Source: Notolepis coatsorum | Lineage: Eukaryota > Chordata > Actinopteri > Aulopiformes > Paralepididae | Direction of reading: 5' to 3' | NCBI GenBank assembly: GCA_963971535.1 | Contig: OZ020592.1 | Location: 121,415,145 to 121,479,144 of the forward strand | DNA: 64,000 nt | In this document: positions 51,938 to 62,850 of the stretch, piece after piece | How the letters are laid out: each line of letters begins with the position of its first letter | Numbering within the stretch: the first letter of the stretch is position 1 | Notes under the pieces: generated by a model | What the model saw: the letters and a program-made list of their open reading frames with translations, nothing else | What the model was told of the DNA's origin: nothing | Database searches by the model: none | Position numbers and translations under genes: made by a program

Positions 51938-54913
51938 CTAAACTGTGCTATACTGTCTATGTATCTTTTCTTTGCACAACCTTTTGAAGTGAAATATATT
52001 ATTGGAACTCTTTTCATCGTTCTGCAAAGAGTTCCATAGTTTGATACCTATAACTGAGGTGCACCTTTGTTTTAAGGTTGTTCGTGCAAATTGGTGTTTA
52101 AAATTTAATTTCCTTCTGCTGTCATCTGGACAGGGAACGAACAACCTCTGTATATTTGCTGGTAATACTCTGCATTTTGCTCTAAACAAAACTAATAAAG
52201 TCTGTATTTCAGCTAACTCTTTAAGTTTCAATAGTCTGGATTTAATAAATAATTCGTTGGTATGTTCTCTTGAATCTACATTGTGAACTATTCTTACTGC
52301 TCTCTTCTGTAATATAAATAATGGCTTTATGTTGCTTTCATACGTGTTACCCCACACTTCCACACAGTAACTCAAATATGGTAGGATGAGTGAACAATAT
52401 AATATTCGCATAGAATTATAATCAAGCACATTCTTTGCCTTGTTCAAAACAAAAACACTCTTGGCTACCTTATTTTTTATGTACATTATATATGGCTTCC
52501 ATGTCAATTTCTCATCCAACATAACACCCAAAGATTTTTACTCAGATACTCTTTCAATATTAACTCCGTCAATACATAATGCCACATTGTCCTTCTTTCG
52601 ATTAGTAAATATCATAAATTTCGTTTTTTCCAAATTTAGGGATAGCTTATTGTTATCAAACCATATCTTAAGTTTACACATTTCATTTACAATGTCATCT
52701 GCTAATTTTTTAAGGTATTTTCCTGAACTGAAGAAATTTGTATCGTCAGCAAATAAAACAAATTGCAATATGTTTGACACTTCACATATATCATTAATAT
52801 ATAAAATAAAAAGTTTGGGCCCCAGGACCGAACCTTGAGGGACACCACATTCAATATTCATACATTCAGATGTGTAACCAGAGAGTTGTACATATTGTTG
52901 TCTATTTTCAAGATAGCTACTTAACCAGTTCATCGCCACCCCTCTCACACCGTATGTTTGTAATTTAGAAATTAAAATGTGATGATCTATCGTATCAAAT
53001 GCTTTTTTTAAGTCAATAAACACCCCTATTGTGTAATTCCTCTCATCTACTGCTGTGGTTATTTCTTCATATATATTCATTAAGGCTAAGGCTGTTGATC
53101 GATTTGCCCTGAATCCATACTGACACTCACTCAGCAGGTTATTCTTTTCAATAAAATTTATCTAATCTAATTTATGAGCAAACACTTTTTCAAGAATCTT
53201 GGAAAATTGTGAAAGCAAAGACACTGGTCTGTAGTTGGTAAAGCTGTGTTTGTCCCCAGATTTAAATAGAGGAATAACCTTTGCTATTTTCATTCTGTCT
53301 GGAAAGGTGCCTGTTTGAAAGGAAAGATTAAAAATATGACACAGGGGGTTAATTATACAATCAATGGTCTTCTTCACAATTATCATGTCAATTCCATCAC
53401 TGTCAGTTGATGTCTTATTTTTTGAATTTAATGCTATTTCTATAATTTGTCTTTCACTCACATGTCCTAGAAACATAGACTGCAACACTTTACTTTCCCC
53501 TGTCCAGTCTTTATTTGCTTTCCCTTCATTATGACTTTGGATATTCTTAGCAAGGTTTGGGCCTACATTTACAAAAAATGAATTAAATTCATTTACCACT
53601 TCATTCACGTTTTTAATAACCGTATTGTTGTCATTAATGAAGTAATTGGGTAAATCTGCAGATACAGCTTTGCTTCCAATGACATTTCGTAAAATCTTCC
53701 AAGTTTCTTTGATATTATTTATATTTTCCTTTAAGACATTATTATAGTGTTCTTTCTTTGCATTTCTAATTATAGTAGTTAATTTATTTTTGTAAGCTTT
53801 ATATTGATTTTCAGCCTTTTTTGTTCTTAATTTGATAAAATCTCTATATAGTTTGTTTTTCTTTTTACTTGCATTTTGTAAGCCCTTTGTCATCCAGGGT
53901 TTTATTTTATAATTACATTTTTGCTTCCGTACTACCATTGGACAGTGTTCTTCATACAGCGACAAGTAAATGTCCAAAAATGCCTCATATGCAGCATTTA
54001 CTTCTTCCACATAAACCCCTTTCCACTCCTCATTAACCAGATCATTCCTGAACTTAGCTATTGTGTCATCAGTTCTTACCCTTGTGTATCTAAGGGAGTT
54101 TTCTTCCTTCTTTGTCTTAATTTGACAGTCATATATTACAAATATAGGTAAGTGGTCACTAATATCATTTATCACAAGTCCGCTTTTAATATTGTTCTCC
54201 AAAGTGTTTATAAAAATATTGTCAATTAATGTAGCACAAGTTGAGGTTACTCTACTGGGTTTTGTGATCAGTGGGTAGAACCCTCTGCCGTATAGAGCAT
54301 CCACAAAATCTGACGTGCAGTGATTAGATTGCTTTAAGAGATCAATGTTAAAGTCTCCACAAATCAGACATGTTTTGCTCTCATTTAACCCATTCAATAA
54401 CTCTTCCAAACTGTCTTTAAATGATTCTATGCTTGACCCTGGTGTTCTGTATACACAAGTAACAACAATATTCTTCACCTTATCCATTTCAATTTCCACA
54501 GTTATACCTTCCATTAAGTCATCGATTACTATACTTTGCACTTGTTTACATTTCAAGTCACTGTCCACATACAGGGCCACGCCCCCTCCCCTTTTGTTGT
54601 TTCTATCCAGGTGATACAGCTCATAACCCTCCAAGTGAAAATCAGCACAATTCTCCTGCTTTAACCACGTTTCAGATAATGCTATAACTGAAAATCTATT
54701 ATTAAATGTTTTTAAGTATTCATTAATCTTGGTGAAATTCGCATAAAGGCTTCTACAATTTAGGTGTATCAACGAAAACCTATTTTCTGGTTTAACAATG
54801 TCATTAAGCTGTTCATCTGTATAATATTTACAGGTATTATTAATTGCATTAAACACATGAGTCTCAGGATCAACATCATATTCAAAATCATATATTTCTT
54901 CCGTATCCGACAT
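51938..54913 (-). pseudogene. LINE ORF2: endonuclease and reverse transcriptase, two or three breaks
   Basis: The first 583-codon frame (54913-53162) carries the endonuclease (LIHLNCRSLYANF, SETWLKQ, GGGVALYVDSD, CVYRTPGSS, ICGDFNIDLLKQ, ISDHLPIF) and the RT start (TNYRPVSLLSQFSKILEK). After a stop at about 53162 the RT core is open from 53080 to 52538 (GVFIDLKKAFDTIDHHIL, CGVPQGSVLGPKLF, LFADDTNFF), then a stop near 52540. The last part (52531-51938: GVMLDEKLTWKPYI, PYLSYCVEVWGNTY, LPANIQRLF) completes the protein. Catalytic residues are all present, so only a few mutations separate it from a full reading frame. Confidence 0.85.
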
Positions 54914-55522
54914 TGTGGTTATGTACTTGATTTCCGGGCTCCAGTGAGCCTACTTCTTTAAAGTCACCCATGTATGTATCTCCAAATACAATTCCACCCA
55001 AGTTGACCATACCATACAGCTGGCCAACATGAGCCCTTGGCTGCCCAAGACACATCTCCATAGTCCATGCTGTAGTTGTCCACAATGCCTCTCCACAAAA
55101 GTAGTCCATGCCATAACTGTCCGTGGAAAACATATACACACCCAGATCCAAAATTGAAAACAATAGTCCATGTCCATAGTCGAGCAAAAAGTAATTCAAG
55201 TTCTCTCTTTCAGTCTGCAGTATCCATGCATTCAACATGCGGTAGGAAACAGAATCCCAGTCCAAAAAAAGAAAATGGAATCCCAATAGACAGTATCGAT
55301 AAAAAATAATCCATGATATCTCTTTCAGACCATAGGTTCTATGCCAACCAAAGAATGCCATAAAGTTGAAAATGAAAAAGAACAAAAAAAACATATCTTC
55401 CACATGTCCAGACAGAAAACATCTTGGCCATACAGGCCTACCAGAAAAAACTCAGTCAATAAGGTAAACAGCATGAATGAAATCCAAGTCATCGGTCCCA
55501 AAAAAAATATATTTAGGCATTG

Positions 55523-56227
55523 TCACTTGTATTGCTCCAGATCATTCAGATTTCGTACCGCAACCACCCTGGCCTGCTCTGGTGGTCCGTTTAACTTTAT
55601 AAATACTTTTCCATTTCTTGACCAGGTTGCTTGGATCTTGTTTTGCTTTCTGAGGGCACGGCCATACCAAGCTATTTCAGAATTCTTCTTTGTTAGGTGC
55701 TCGTTTATATACACTCCAGTATCTCTAAGGTTTTTGGATTGTCTCAACACTTCAACCTTATGCTTTCGATTTGCAAGCTTGACAACAATCGTGGTCTTGG
55801 TGTTTTTTTTGTCCTTGCTTGGGAGAATGTGACAAGCCGAGATGTGCTGGCTCTCTAAGGGAATGTTCTTACTTCTCATGTATTGAACCACTTGCTGCTC
55901 TACTGTATACAGTTCCTCAGGTGGTGCATCCTCACCTTGTCGGTCACCGGCTGTTGCTCTGGCATAGCTGCGATGTTTGATTTCCAGCCCAGTGATGATA
56001 AGGTCATCAGCACGAGAGTACTGCTCCAAGTCGTCAATCCTTTGTTCCATCAGTTCGATCTTCTGGTCCCTTTGGTTGATTGTGGCCTTCAACTCACGAA
56101 CCTCCTTCATTAGTTTCATGATGTCACCTTGTTGTTTTACCACTTTGCTGATCTCCTCAGACATAAAATTTAGTGATTTTTTAAATTCTTCAAATTCCTC
56201 TGCCAGTTTTTTGATCGTCATAGTCAT
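55523..56227 (-). CDS. LINE ORF1: coiled-coil nucleic-acid chaperone
   Basis: A 234-residue intact ORF upstream of ORF2. The N-terminal half is a coiled coil (heptads around MKEVRELKATINQRDQKIEL and MEQRIDDLEQYSRADDLII). The C-terminal half has an RNA-binding-type fold with YMRSKNIPLESQHISACHIL, KTTIVVKLANRKHKVEVL and YINEHLTKKNSEIAWYGRAL. This matches the ORF1 proteins of fish LINEs that bind LINE RNA as trimers. The start at 56227 follows the expected 5' leader. Confidence 0.8.
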   Translation of the reverse strand: MTMTIKKLAEEFEEFKKSLNFMSEEISKVVKQQGDIMKLMKEVRELKATINQRDQKIELMEQRIDDLEQYSRADDLIITGLEIKHRSYARATAGDRQGEDAPPEELYTVEQQVVQYMRSKNIPLESQHISACHILPSKDKKNTKTTIVVKLANRKHKVEVLRQSKNLRDTGVYINEHLTKKNSEIAWYGRALRKQNKIQATWSRNGKVFIKLNGPPEQARVVAVRNLNDLEQYK

Positions 56228-56469
56228 CTTTGCTCCAGCCGGTCACAAGTAGACAAAGAAAAAGGCTTAATGAGATGCTACTATGTTTCAAACCACCATG
56301 TGCTGCTCCCAGGCCTTTAACAATGTCCTTGTTCAAAATACACCAACTTGCAAAGATTTACCCAAAAACTGGAAATAAACATTACTTTGCCATCAGTGGT
56401 GATTTAATTCTGTATGGATGGCACTGTATTTTGGTGATTTCTAAAGGATTGTAAAGTATTTCAGGAAAC

Positions 56470-57125
56470 CCTGAGCAGAGGAAAGGTCCCCGGTGATGTA
56501 TTGTAGCACGACCTCTACCAGTTTGCATAGTAGGATTCTCGGCGTTTGAGGGAGGTGTCAAGAGGGCGGATGGTATGCGTGTATCATTAGAGGTTGATGG
56601 TACGGGACGCGGCACCGTTGCTTGTATTTCGTCTAATTCTGCATATACCTCATCCATAGCCGCAGAATCTTCAGGCTCGTTGTCATTATCATCGTAGCTA
56701 TTTGTGCAAAGCATTTGAGTACTAGCCTGTGCCTCGCTTATAGCTGTGAGCAAGGAATCATTTTCGATCAATGTATTCGAGCGTAGCGCTAGAATATTAC
56801 ATTCTATCTCCAGCATAGCAGATAATAAGGAATCATTTTCGACCGACGATGGGGTTGTTTGTATGGAAGCCGTGATTGTAGTTATAGGGGTATTGTGTGT
56901 CGAATTATTCAAACATGCAAGCGTATTAATCAGCTCTATTGTATGAATATAATCTGCAGGGTCAACATAGGTGTTGGTGATAGGGTTAATCATAACACGC
57001 GGGGAATCTAGAGCTATGTTGAATAACCAGGCGTTAGGGTCATTAGAGAACAAATAGGCTTCAAGGTCGTCTATATCAGGCATTGAGCAATCCTGTATAT
57101 CAACATCGCTTAAATCATCCTCCAT
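56470..57125 (-). pseudogene. N-terminal part of the polymerase gene or adjoining provirus ORF
   Basis: An acidic minus-strand ORF starting at 57125 (the in-frame ATG at 57215 would add a Phe/Tyr-rich stretch encoded by an A/T repeat and is unlikely). It begins EDDLSDVDIQDCSMPDIDD, is rich in Asp/Glu/Thr/Ser, and turns into TGRGRATIHHRGPF just before the LINE. Its location and the absence of any other polymerase N-terminus suggest it is the disordered leader of the polymerase, cut from the rest by the LINE. It could instead be a separate regulator. The ORF formally runs to 56382 through LINE sequence. Confidence 0.5.
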
Positions 57126-57653
57126 AATTAGTTCTTTACAAAAAAAATAAAAATAAAAATAAAATAAAATAAAAAATAAAATAAAAATAAAATAAAATAA
57201 ATACTCCCCTACCACATGTTAATTAGAATCGAATGTGTTTGTATCTACGTAGATCACTGTTATATGTGACCACGCCCAGCGTGCGCGCCTACAACTCGGC
57301 GACCCAGGTTCCTGACGAGAAGGGAAAGTATTTTTTATTTTTTATTTTTTTTCATTTCCGTTTTTTTTTTTAAATATATATATACTTACAGTTCGAGGGT
57401 TGAAGAACATATTTAGTATAACAGCGAACATATATAATAACTCTAATTGTGTTTAAATTGTGTTTAAAAATGGCTCCTTGAGACATACTCTGATCGTCTC
57501 TCACGAAGCTCTGGGGGCAGTTCCCTCGGGCTGTCCTATTTTTGCATGTGAAAGGCTGCTGTTAATGTGAGGTACGCCCCCACACTGTCTGGTGTTTATA
57601 ATTCACAGCACCTGTAGCCCACAACACTTGTTTGCTGCTTAGATAACATCGAC
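57126..57653. other. AT-rich right end of provirus and gene-upstream region
   Basis: Contains an (AAAAT)n tract (57140-57201), a T-rich tract (57329-57372) and an unremarkable GC-richer patch at 57265-57325. The provirus right terminal repeat should be here, but I found no inverted copy near 24 kb. A TATA-like ttataattc at about 57596 lies 58 bp upstream of the next gene's ATG. Confidence 0.4.
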
Positions 57654-58544
57654 ATGGCCGCACAAAGATTATCAGTTGCTCTTAATAGAGGAAGAGATGG
57701 AATGAGTATAGACTCCTCGGCGTTAATGAGTGACCACATCACGGACTACTTCGGTGACAACAACGAAGGTGAGCGGCCACCAGCTCTTTCACCTTCCGAC
57801 GATGAAGAGACCGAAGACGCAGGTGAAATTGTCCCAGATCCAATCGAACCTACCGACGAAACAGAAGAGGAAAACGGGGACATTTGCGTTGAAACTGTAG
57901 CATTGGGCTTTTCAGCTGAATCGACCATGCGATCAGTTGAAAAGATGTCTGGTTTAACGGTGGAGGGCGAAATAGAAGAGGAACTCAGAAAGATACACGC
58001 TTTCCACTGCAAGTGCCAGACACGCCGAAAGGAAAATTCAGAACGATCTGCCCTGTCTTGTTAAAAAAAACTGTCGGTTGAGCTAATTTACCAAAACCGA
58101 TTGGACACCGCGTCGTTGACACCAAGAGAAAGGGACATGTGTCTGTTGTCCATTATTGGAACATGCCAAAATGTTTCAGAGAAGACGCAAAGTACAAAGA
58201 GAGTAAACGCTGTCCGTGTGGCTTTGAGGACAACATACAGATTTCACGACGTTGTTGTCTGTCGTCCAACGTTCTGTTTCATTTATGGGTAAGTGTCTTT
58301 ATGCTTGTATATTGTATTGGACGTAGATGTATTGTATTGGACGTATATGTATGTTTAGCAATAGCAATAAATCGGTTTAAATAGGTGTTAAAGTCTAGAG
58401 ATAGTCGTCGAATCCTATTCTACCCTGCGAGGGCGTCCATTTTGGATATTCTGGGTAGTGTAGTTTTTGTGCGGCCATTTTGTAATGCACATCGCTAGGA
58501 TAGGGATTCTTAAAAACTACACCTGAATGTAAACAAGAGTGATT

Positions 58545-58740
58545 GATTGATTGATTGAAAAGTTTATTAACAGATTGCAGAATGGGTACAGTACAGTACA
58601 GCTCAATACATACAATTGTTAAGGGGATGCAGACCAGAGAAAGACTTTCATCTTGTTTACATCAGGGTCCCCCATTTTCAATTCATCATAACATAATATA
58701 TGACATACATGACATACAGATACAGTGTGTACAATGTGTG
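58545..58740 (-). repeat. Copy of the gtacccattctgcaatctg repeat in intron 1
   Basis: (TTGA)n at 58542-58558, then attaacagattgcagaatgg ... ttacatcagggtcccccatt ... gacatacagatacagt; minus orientation, well preserved. Confidence 0.8.
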
Positions 58741-59629
58741 TATTTCATTCATTAATTCTCTTCCCTATTGTTAAAATTTTTCTTTAGGATCAGCGATGCG
58801 CTTCTCAAAAGCCTTTTCAAACACTACAAGACAGATGGCCTCACACCGCGGGAGAGGAAGAAACAGCCGAGAAATCACAAGCGTTTTTTGTCTCTTTTTG
58901 ACGTAAAAAGGGTTGTGAAATTTCTGATCAACTTTGCTGTCCTCCATGCGATTGTGTTGCCTGGCCGTCATGCTGGTCACAAGGATTTCACTGCAAAGTT
59001 ACTGCCAACCAATCTGACCAAAGCTTCCCTGTGGCGCCTTTACAGCAGTATAGAAGGTATGTCACAAAACCACCCCTTGCTCTCTCTCTTTCTCTCTCAC
59101 ACACACACATGGTTCCCACTTTTTCTTATTCTACCAATCTAACAAAAACACTTGTCTTTTCAGGATTTCGTGTTGTTGGTCAGAGATCCTTCCTTCGGTT
59201 GTGGAAAGCACTCCTTCCGCAGATAATGATCACAAAACCCAGGACAGATCTGTGTTCTCAATGCTACTCCAACAATCACCAATTACAGCAAGCCGCGGGA
59301 AGGCCAGAGAAGTTGCAGGTGGAGAAACTCCAGGTGTGTACAGTCTACTTTCACTACTACACTACAGACTGTTTTTTACCACCATCTATTCCCCTGTACC
59401 CCCGTCCATAGTGGCTTGTTTACATGACGACATAGATAGCAAGCATTTTACTGTTCATATCTCAGCCGCAGGGAGCTGTTGTTGTTGTCGTTGAGCTGAG
59501 CTCTCGTCAAAATCAATGGCGGACAAAAGCGGAAGTAAAAAACGCATAGCGCTCGCCGATTGGTGCAAGCGGTGTGACGTAATTGGCAGACTCGACTGTC
59601 AATCAAAATTATTCTGTTGCCGGCTGAAT

Positions 59630-59960
59630 GATTGAATGCAGAATGGGTACAATACAGTACAGCTCAATACAACAACAGTGGACTGGAGGATGAAGACCAG
59701 AAAAAGACTTTCGCCTTTTTTACATAAGGGTCCTCCATTTTCAATTCATCAAAACATTTAGAGACATACAAATATACAGTAGTTTCATAAAAATGCTAAA
59801 ATGCTATTGATTGATTGATTGATTTAAAACTTTATTAACATATTGCAGAATGGGTACAGTACAGCTCAATACATACAATTGTTAAGGGGATGCAGACCAG
59901 AGAAATACTTTCGTCTTGTTTACATCAGGGTCCCCCATTTTCAATTAATCATATTTCATA
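59630..59960 (-). repeat. Two copies of the gtacccattctgcaatctg repeat in intron 3
   Basis: The first copy at about 59635-59770 is diverged (gaagaccagaaaaagacttt). The second at 59808-59960 starts with a (TTGA)n tail and is closer to the other copies. Both are in minus orientation. Confidence 0.75.
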
Positions 59961-60284
59961 TCTAAATCATATAATATCTCATTGCTAAATATATGCAATA
60001 TATAATCTAATAATCCAATAATCTAAATCTAATATATAATATAAAAATGCTAAATGCATGGGTATTTTATTTTGTCTTTAATGTTAGCTTGCAAACTCGA
60101 ATACTGTCTTGGTAAGCCTCATAATGAATTGTTTGGGGAAAAAAAGAAAAACATCGTGATGTGTATCGTGTATCGCCGAAAGGTCAGAAAATATCGTGAT
60201 ATCATATTTAGGCCATATCGCCCAGCCCTAGCTTCAACACACATGACATTAGGATAACCTGAGGATAACTGAGCACTGCCACCT

Positions 60285-60388
60285 CATTAGCCGTGTGTGT
60301 GTGTGTGTGTGTGTATTGAGCCGTACTGTGTTGTACCCATTCTGCAATCTGTTAAATAACGTTTTCATTCATTCATGGTTTCATCCAG
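60285..60388 (+). repeat. Short GT tract and truncated family repeat at an intron 3 acceptor
   Basis: (GT)n at 60294-60314 runs into attgagccgtactgtgttgt ... tacccattctgcaatctg ... ttcattcattc. The repeat tail ends about 12 bp from the exon 4 acceptor (tcatccag at 60388) and may supply its pyrimidine-rich stretch. Confidence 0.65.
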
Positions 60389-60665
60389 GTGCAGTTAAAA
60401 CATCTGGCCCTTGTTGACAGAGAACGCGAGCTGTTGCAGGAGATGACGGCGGCCACAAAGAGCACATGCGCCGCGAACATGGATCTGTCGCTAGGCCCCT
60501 CCCCACCTGCAAGCAGAGATATCACGATGCACTACAGCTTTGATTACGCACAGCAGGTGAATATCCAATATAATGTTGCTTTTTGTTGTTAAAGGAAAAC
60601 TTACAGGAACGTTTGAGTTGTATTTGGAGTGTATTTGGTGACTGTAGGACCCTGTAGGGAACGTC

Positions 60666-61047
60666 ATGCTATTGATTAGAGATAGCATTAGAGGAGAAAA
60701 GAGAGGAGAGGAGAATAGAAAAGGGGTGGGGTGAGGAAATGAGAGGGGAGGAGAGAAGAGAGGAGAGAGAAACATGGATAGGAGAAGAGAGGGGAGGAGT
60801 GAGGATAGGAGAGAGGAGAGGAAAGGAGAGGAGAGAGAAGAGAGGAGATAAGATGAGAGGAGAGAGAAAATAGGAGAGGTGGGGAGAAGAGAGGAGAGGA
60901 GAGATGAGAGAAAATGGGAGATGAGAGGAGAAGAGATGAGATGAGAGTGGGAGGAGAGAGGAGAGAGAAAATAGGAGAAGAGAGGAGAGGAGAAGAGAGG
61001 AGAGAATAGGAAAAGAGAGGAGAATAGAGAGAGAGAGAAGCACTTTG
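60666..61047. repeat. Purine-rich low-complexity tract in intron 4
   Basis: About 380 bp of irregular GAGAGGA / AGAAGAG units. The minus-strand Ser/Leu/Pro ORFs across it are artefacts. Confidence 0.9.
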
Positions 61048-62131
61048 AGCTGCAATTCTTGGAATGAAGGTGCTATACAAATACGGTTTATTATTGTTAT
61101 TATAGTTTATTCAGTTTTAATGTAAAAATAGTTCCTTATAGTTTTAGCAGTATTTTTTTCATGAATCACTCGCCAAACATAAAAAATACTTGCATTTGGC
61201 TAGTAAAGTGGCCTAATTTCCTCCCCTGTTCCCTTATTTCAATGTCCTTTTTTCTTTTTCTTCTTTCTCTGTCAGGTTCATTTTCCATCTCACCCTTTTC
61301 AAGTGGGTCCCATCTTTTTTCAAACACCGCGCAAATGTGGCCTGTTCGGTGTCCACTGTGAAGGGCTGACGAAGCAGGTGAATTACCTGATTGATGAAGG
61401 GATGTCAACTGGTAAAGGCAGCAATGCCGTTATCAGCTATGTGGATCATTTCTTCACCAACTATGGAGTTGGAGAAAAATCAGTGGACCTGCACTGCGAC
61501 AATTGCTCCGGGCAAAATAAAAACAATTATGTCTTGTGGTATTTTGCGTGGCGTACTATTCACAAACTTCACCTGCAGCTTGCGCTCCACTTCCTAATTG
61601 CAGGCCACACTAAGTTTGGCCCCGACTGGTGCTTCGGTTTGATAAAGCAGGTCTACAGGAAGACTGCGGTCGACACCCTGGCAGGCATCGCAGACATCGT
61701 CAGGAAAAGCTCTGCAGTGAAAGGAGTCAATATCCTCCAACTTGTCGGTCGCGAAGATGGCACAGTGTATGTTCCAAGCTACGACTGGCAACAACATCTG
61801 GGAGGCTTCTTCAAAAGATTCCCACAAATAAAGAAATACCAGCACTTCAGCTTCGATGCCAACAGTCCTGGCATGGTGACGGCGAAATTACACTGTGACG
61901 ATACAGAGCCATTCACGTTTGAAAGACCCAAAACGCTACCCAACCATCTCTGGTTTTCCTGTCCTCCCCCCACCTGGTCTAGACAACGACCGACAGGAAT
62001 ATCTTTATAAGGAGATAAGACAATACTGTTCTGATGACGCAAAAGACATTACATGCCCACTCCCAACGTCTAGAGCACCTCAGAACAAGAAGACTGTACG
62101 ATGTTAGATACCATGGAGAAGACACATGGAT

Positions 62132-62135
62132 GTAG

Positions 62136-62175
<40 letters not shown>
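62132..62175. repeat. (CA)n microsatellite
   Basis: About 43 bp of CA dinucleotide just after the transposase-like gene. Confidence 0.9.
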
Positions 62176-62176
<1 letters not shown>

Positions 62177-62850
62177 TACTAGCAGTCACTTTAACATGAA
62201 CACACACACACACTCATGCTGCACACGCTCACAATGTAAGGTCACTTTAAAAAAATTAAACAAGAACAGGAGTGGTTCTTGTAGAGTAAAAGCTTTTGTA
62301 AAACTCATGTACATATACCTGATATGTCTTATTCTTATTACTTGTATTATTGCACAATGTCGCATTCTCATCCTATTGGATTCTTATTATTGCATTCTTG
62401 ACTTGATAGTATAGTAGTACTAGTATAGCATAGGGACATAGAAGAATTGTATTGTTGTGTACCGGTACATGTACATTATATTTTTATTATTATTACTATT
62501 GTTTTATTGCACAATCGTAGCGGGCATGGCCAACCGCATTTCACTGTATGCCCTGGTATGTATGCAATGAATAAAAAAAAGTCACTTTAAACTAAATGGA
62601 AAGGTCACTTTAAAGGAAAGAACCGATGTGGTTCTTGTATAGTTTAGATTATTGTAGTATAGCATAATGACAGAGTTGAAACTGTATTAGCATGTCTATT
62701 TTTATCATGCACATCTTATGCCTTCTTATTACCTGTTTATGTATTTTATTATTGCACAATCGATGCAGGCATGACCACCCGCATTTCACTGTATGCCCTG
62801 GTATGTATGTGACTAATAAACCTCTTGAATTGATTTGATATTGTCTGCTG
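62176..62850 (+). repeat. Two L2-type LINE 3' UTR fragments
   Basis: Two consecutive stretches (62176-62580 and 62580-62850) share cactttaa words, tattgcacaatcg, ccgcatttcactgtatgcc and a terminal AATAAA with the 3' UTRs of the L2 copies at 16.3-16.8 and 19.2-19.7 kb. No ORF remains. Together with the CA tract this region resembles a truncated L2 tail. Confidence 0.7.

Larger units (their letters stand above)
51400..56450 (-). mobile_element. Jockey-superfamily LINE inserted in the polymerase gene
   Basis: A near full-length, two-ORF LINE on the minus strand. The 3' end at about 51400 has a short ATG-repeat tail (complement of catcatcatcatttta) after AATAAATAAA. ORF2 spans about 54913-51938, ORF1 56227-55523, with about 600 bp between them. 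The 5' end is about 56400-56470; I could not fix it because polymerase homology there is weak. The A/T-rich 3' UTR is about 51405-51935. It belongs to the same family as the LINE split at 232/5476. Confidence 0.85.
24409..57125. mobile_element. Maverick/Polinton (adintovirus-like) endogenous dsDNA provirus, decayed and interrupted
   Basis: The hallmark set is present: retroviral-type integrase with chromodomain, penton-like minor capsid protein, double-jelly-roll-type major capsid protein, adenain-like protease, A32/HerA-type packaging ATPase and protein-primed-type DNA polymerase B, plus small accessory ORFs. Left-half genes run rightward and right-half genes run leftward, converging at about 46.2-46.9 kb. 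Coordinates given are from the first to the last recognisable gene; terminal inverted repeats were not found. Two large insertions (27071-42841 and about 51.4-56.45 kb), a polymerase deletion and several frameshifts make it inactive. Without the insertions it would be roughly 12-13 kb, shorter than typical 15-20 kb Mavericks. Confidence 0.88.
57654..62107 (+). pseudogene. Five-exon transposase-like gene (DUF7869-like), with a stop and a frameshift
   Basis: Exons 57654-58288, 58788-59056, 59164-59333, 60389-60556 and 61276-62107, all with GT/AG borders and mutually consistent phases. The N-terminus is acidic (DDEETEDAGEIV). A Cys/His segment (HAFHCKCQ) and RPTFCFIYG lie around the first junction. 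The last exon holds the conserved core: KCGLFGVHCEGLTKQ, DLHCDNCSGQNKNNYVL, FLIAGHTKFGPDWCFGLIKQ and YRKTAVDTL. From memory this core is that of the DUF7869 family of transposon-associated proteins, whose spaced Asp/His/Asp residues suggest a nuclease fold. TAA at 58062 breaks exon 1, and an extra base in the C-run near 61970 shifts the end (in-frame stop 62010; original-looking frame ends at 62107). Introns 1 and 3 contain family repeats. Confidence 0.65.

Noticed and set aside
60669-61080. Ser/Leu/Pro-rich minus-strand ORFs
   Set aside because: Low-complexity GAGAGGA tract inside an intron.
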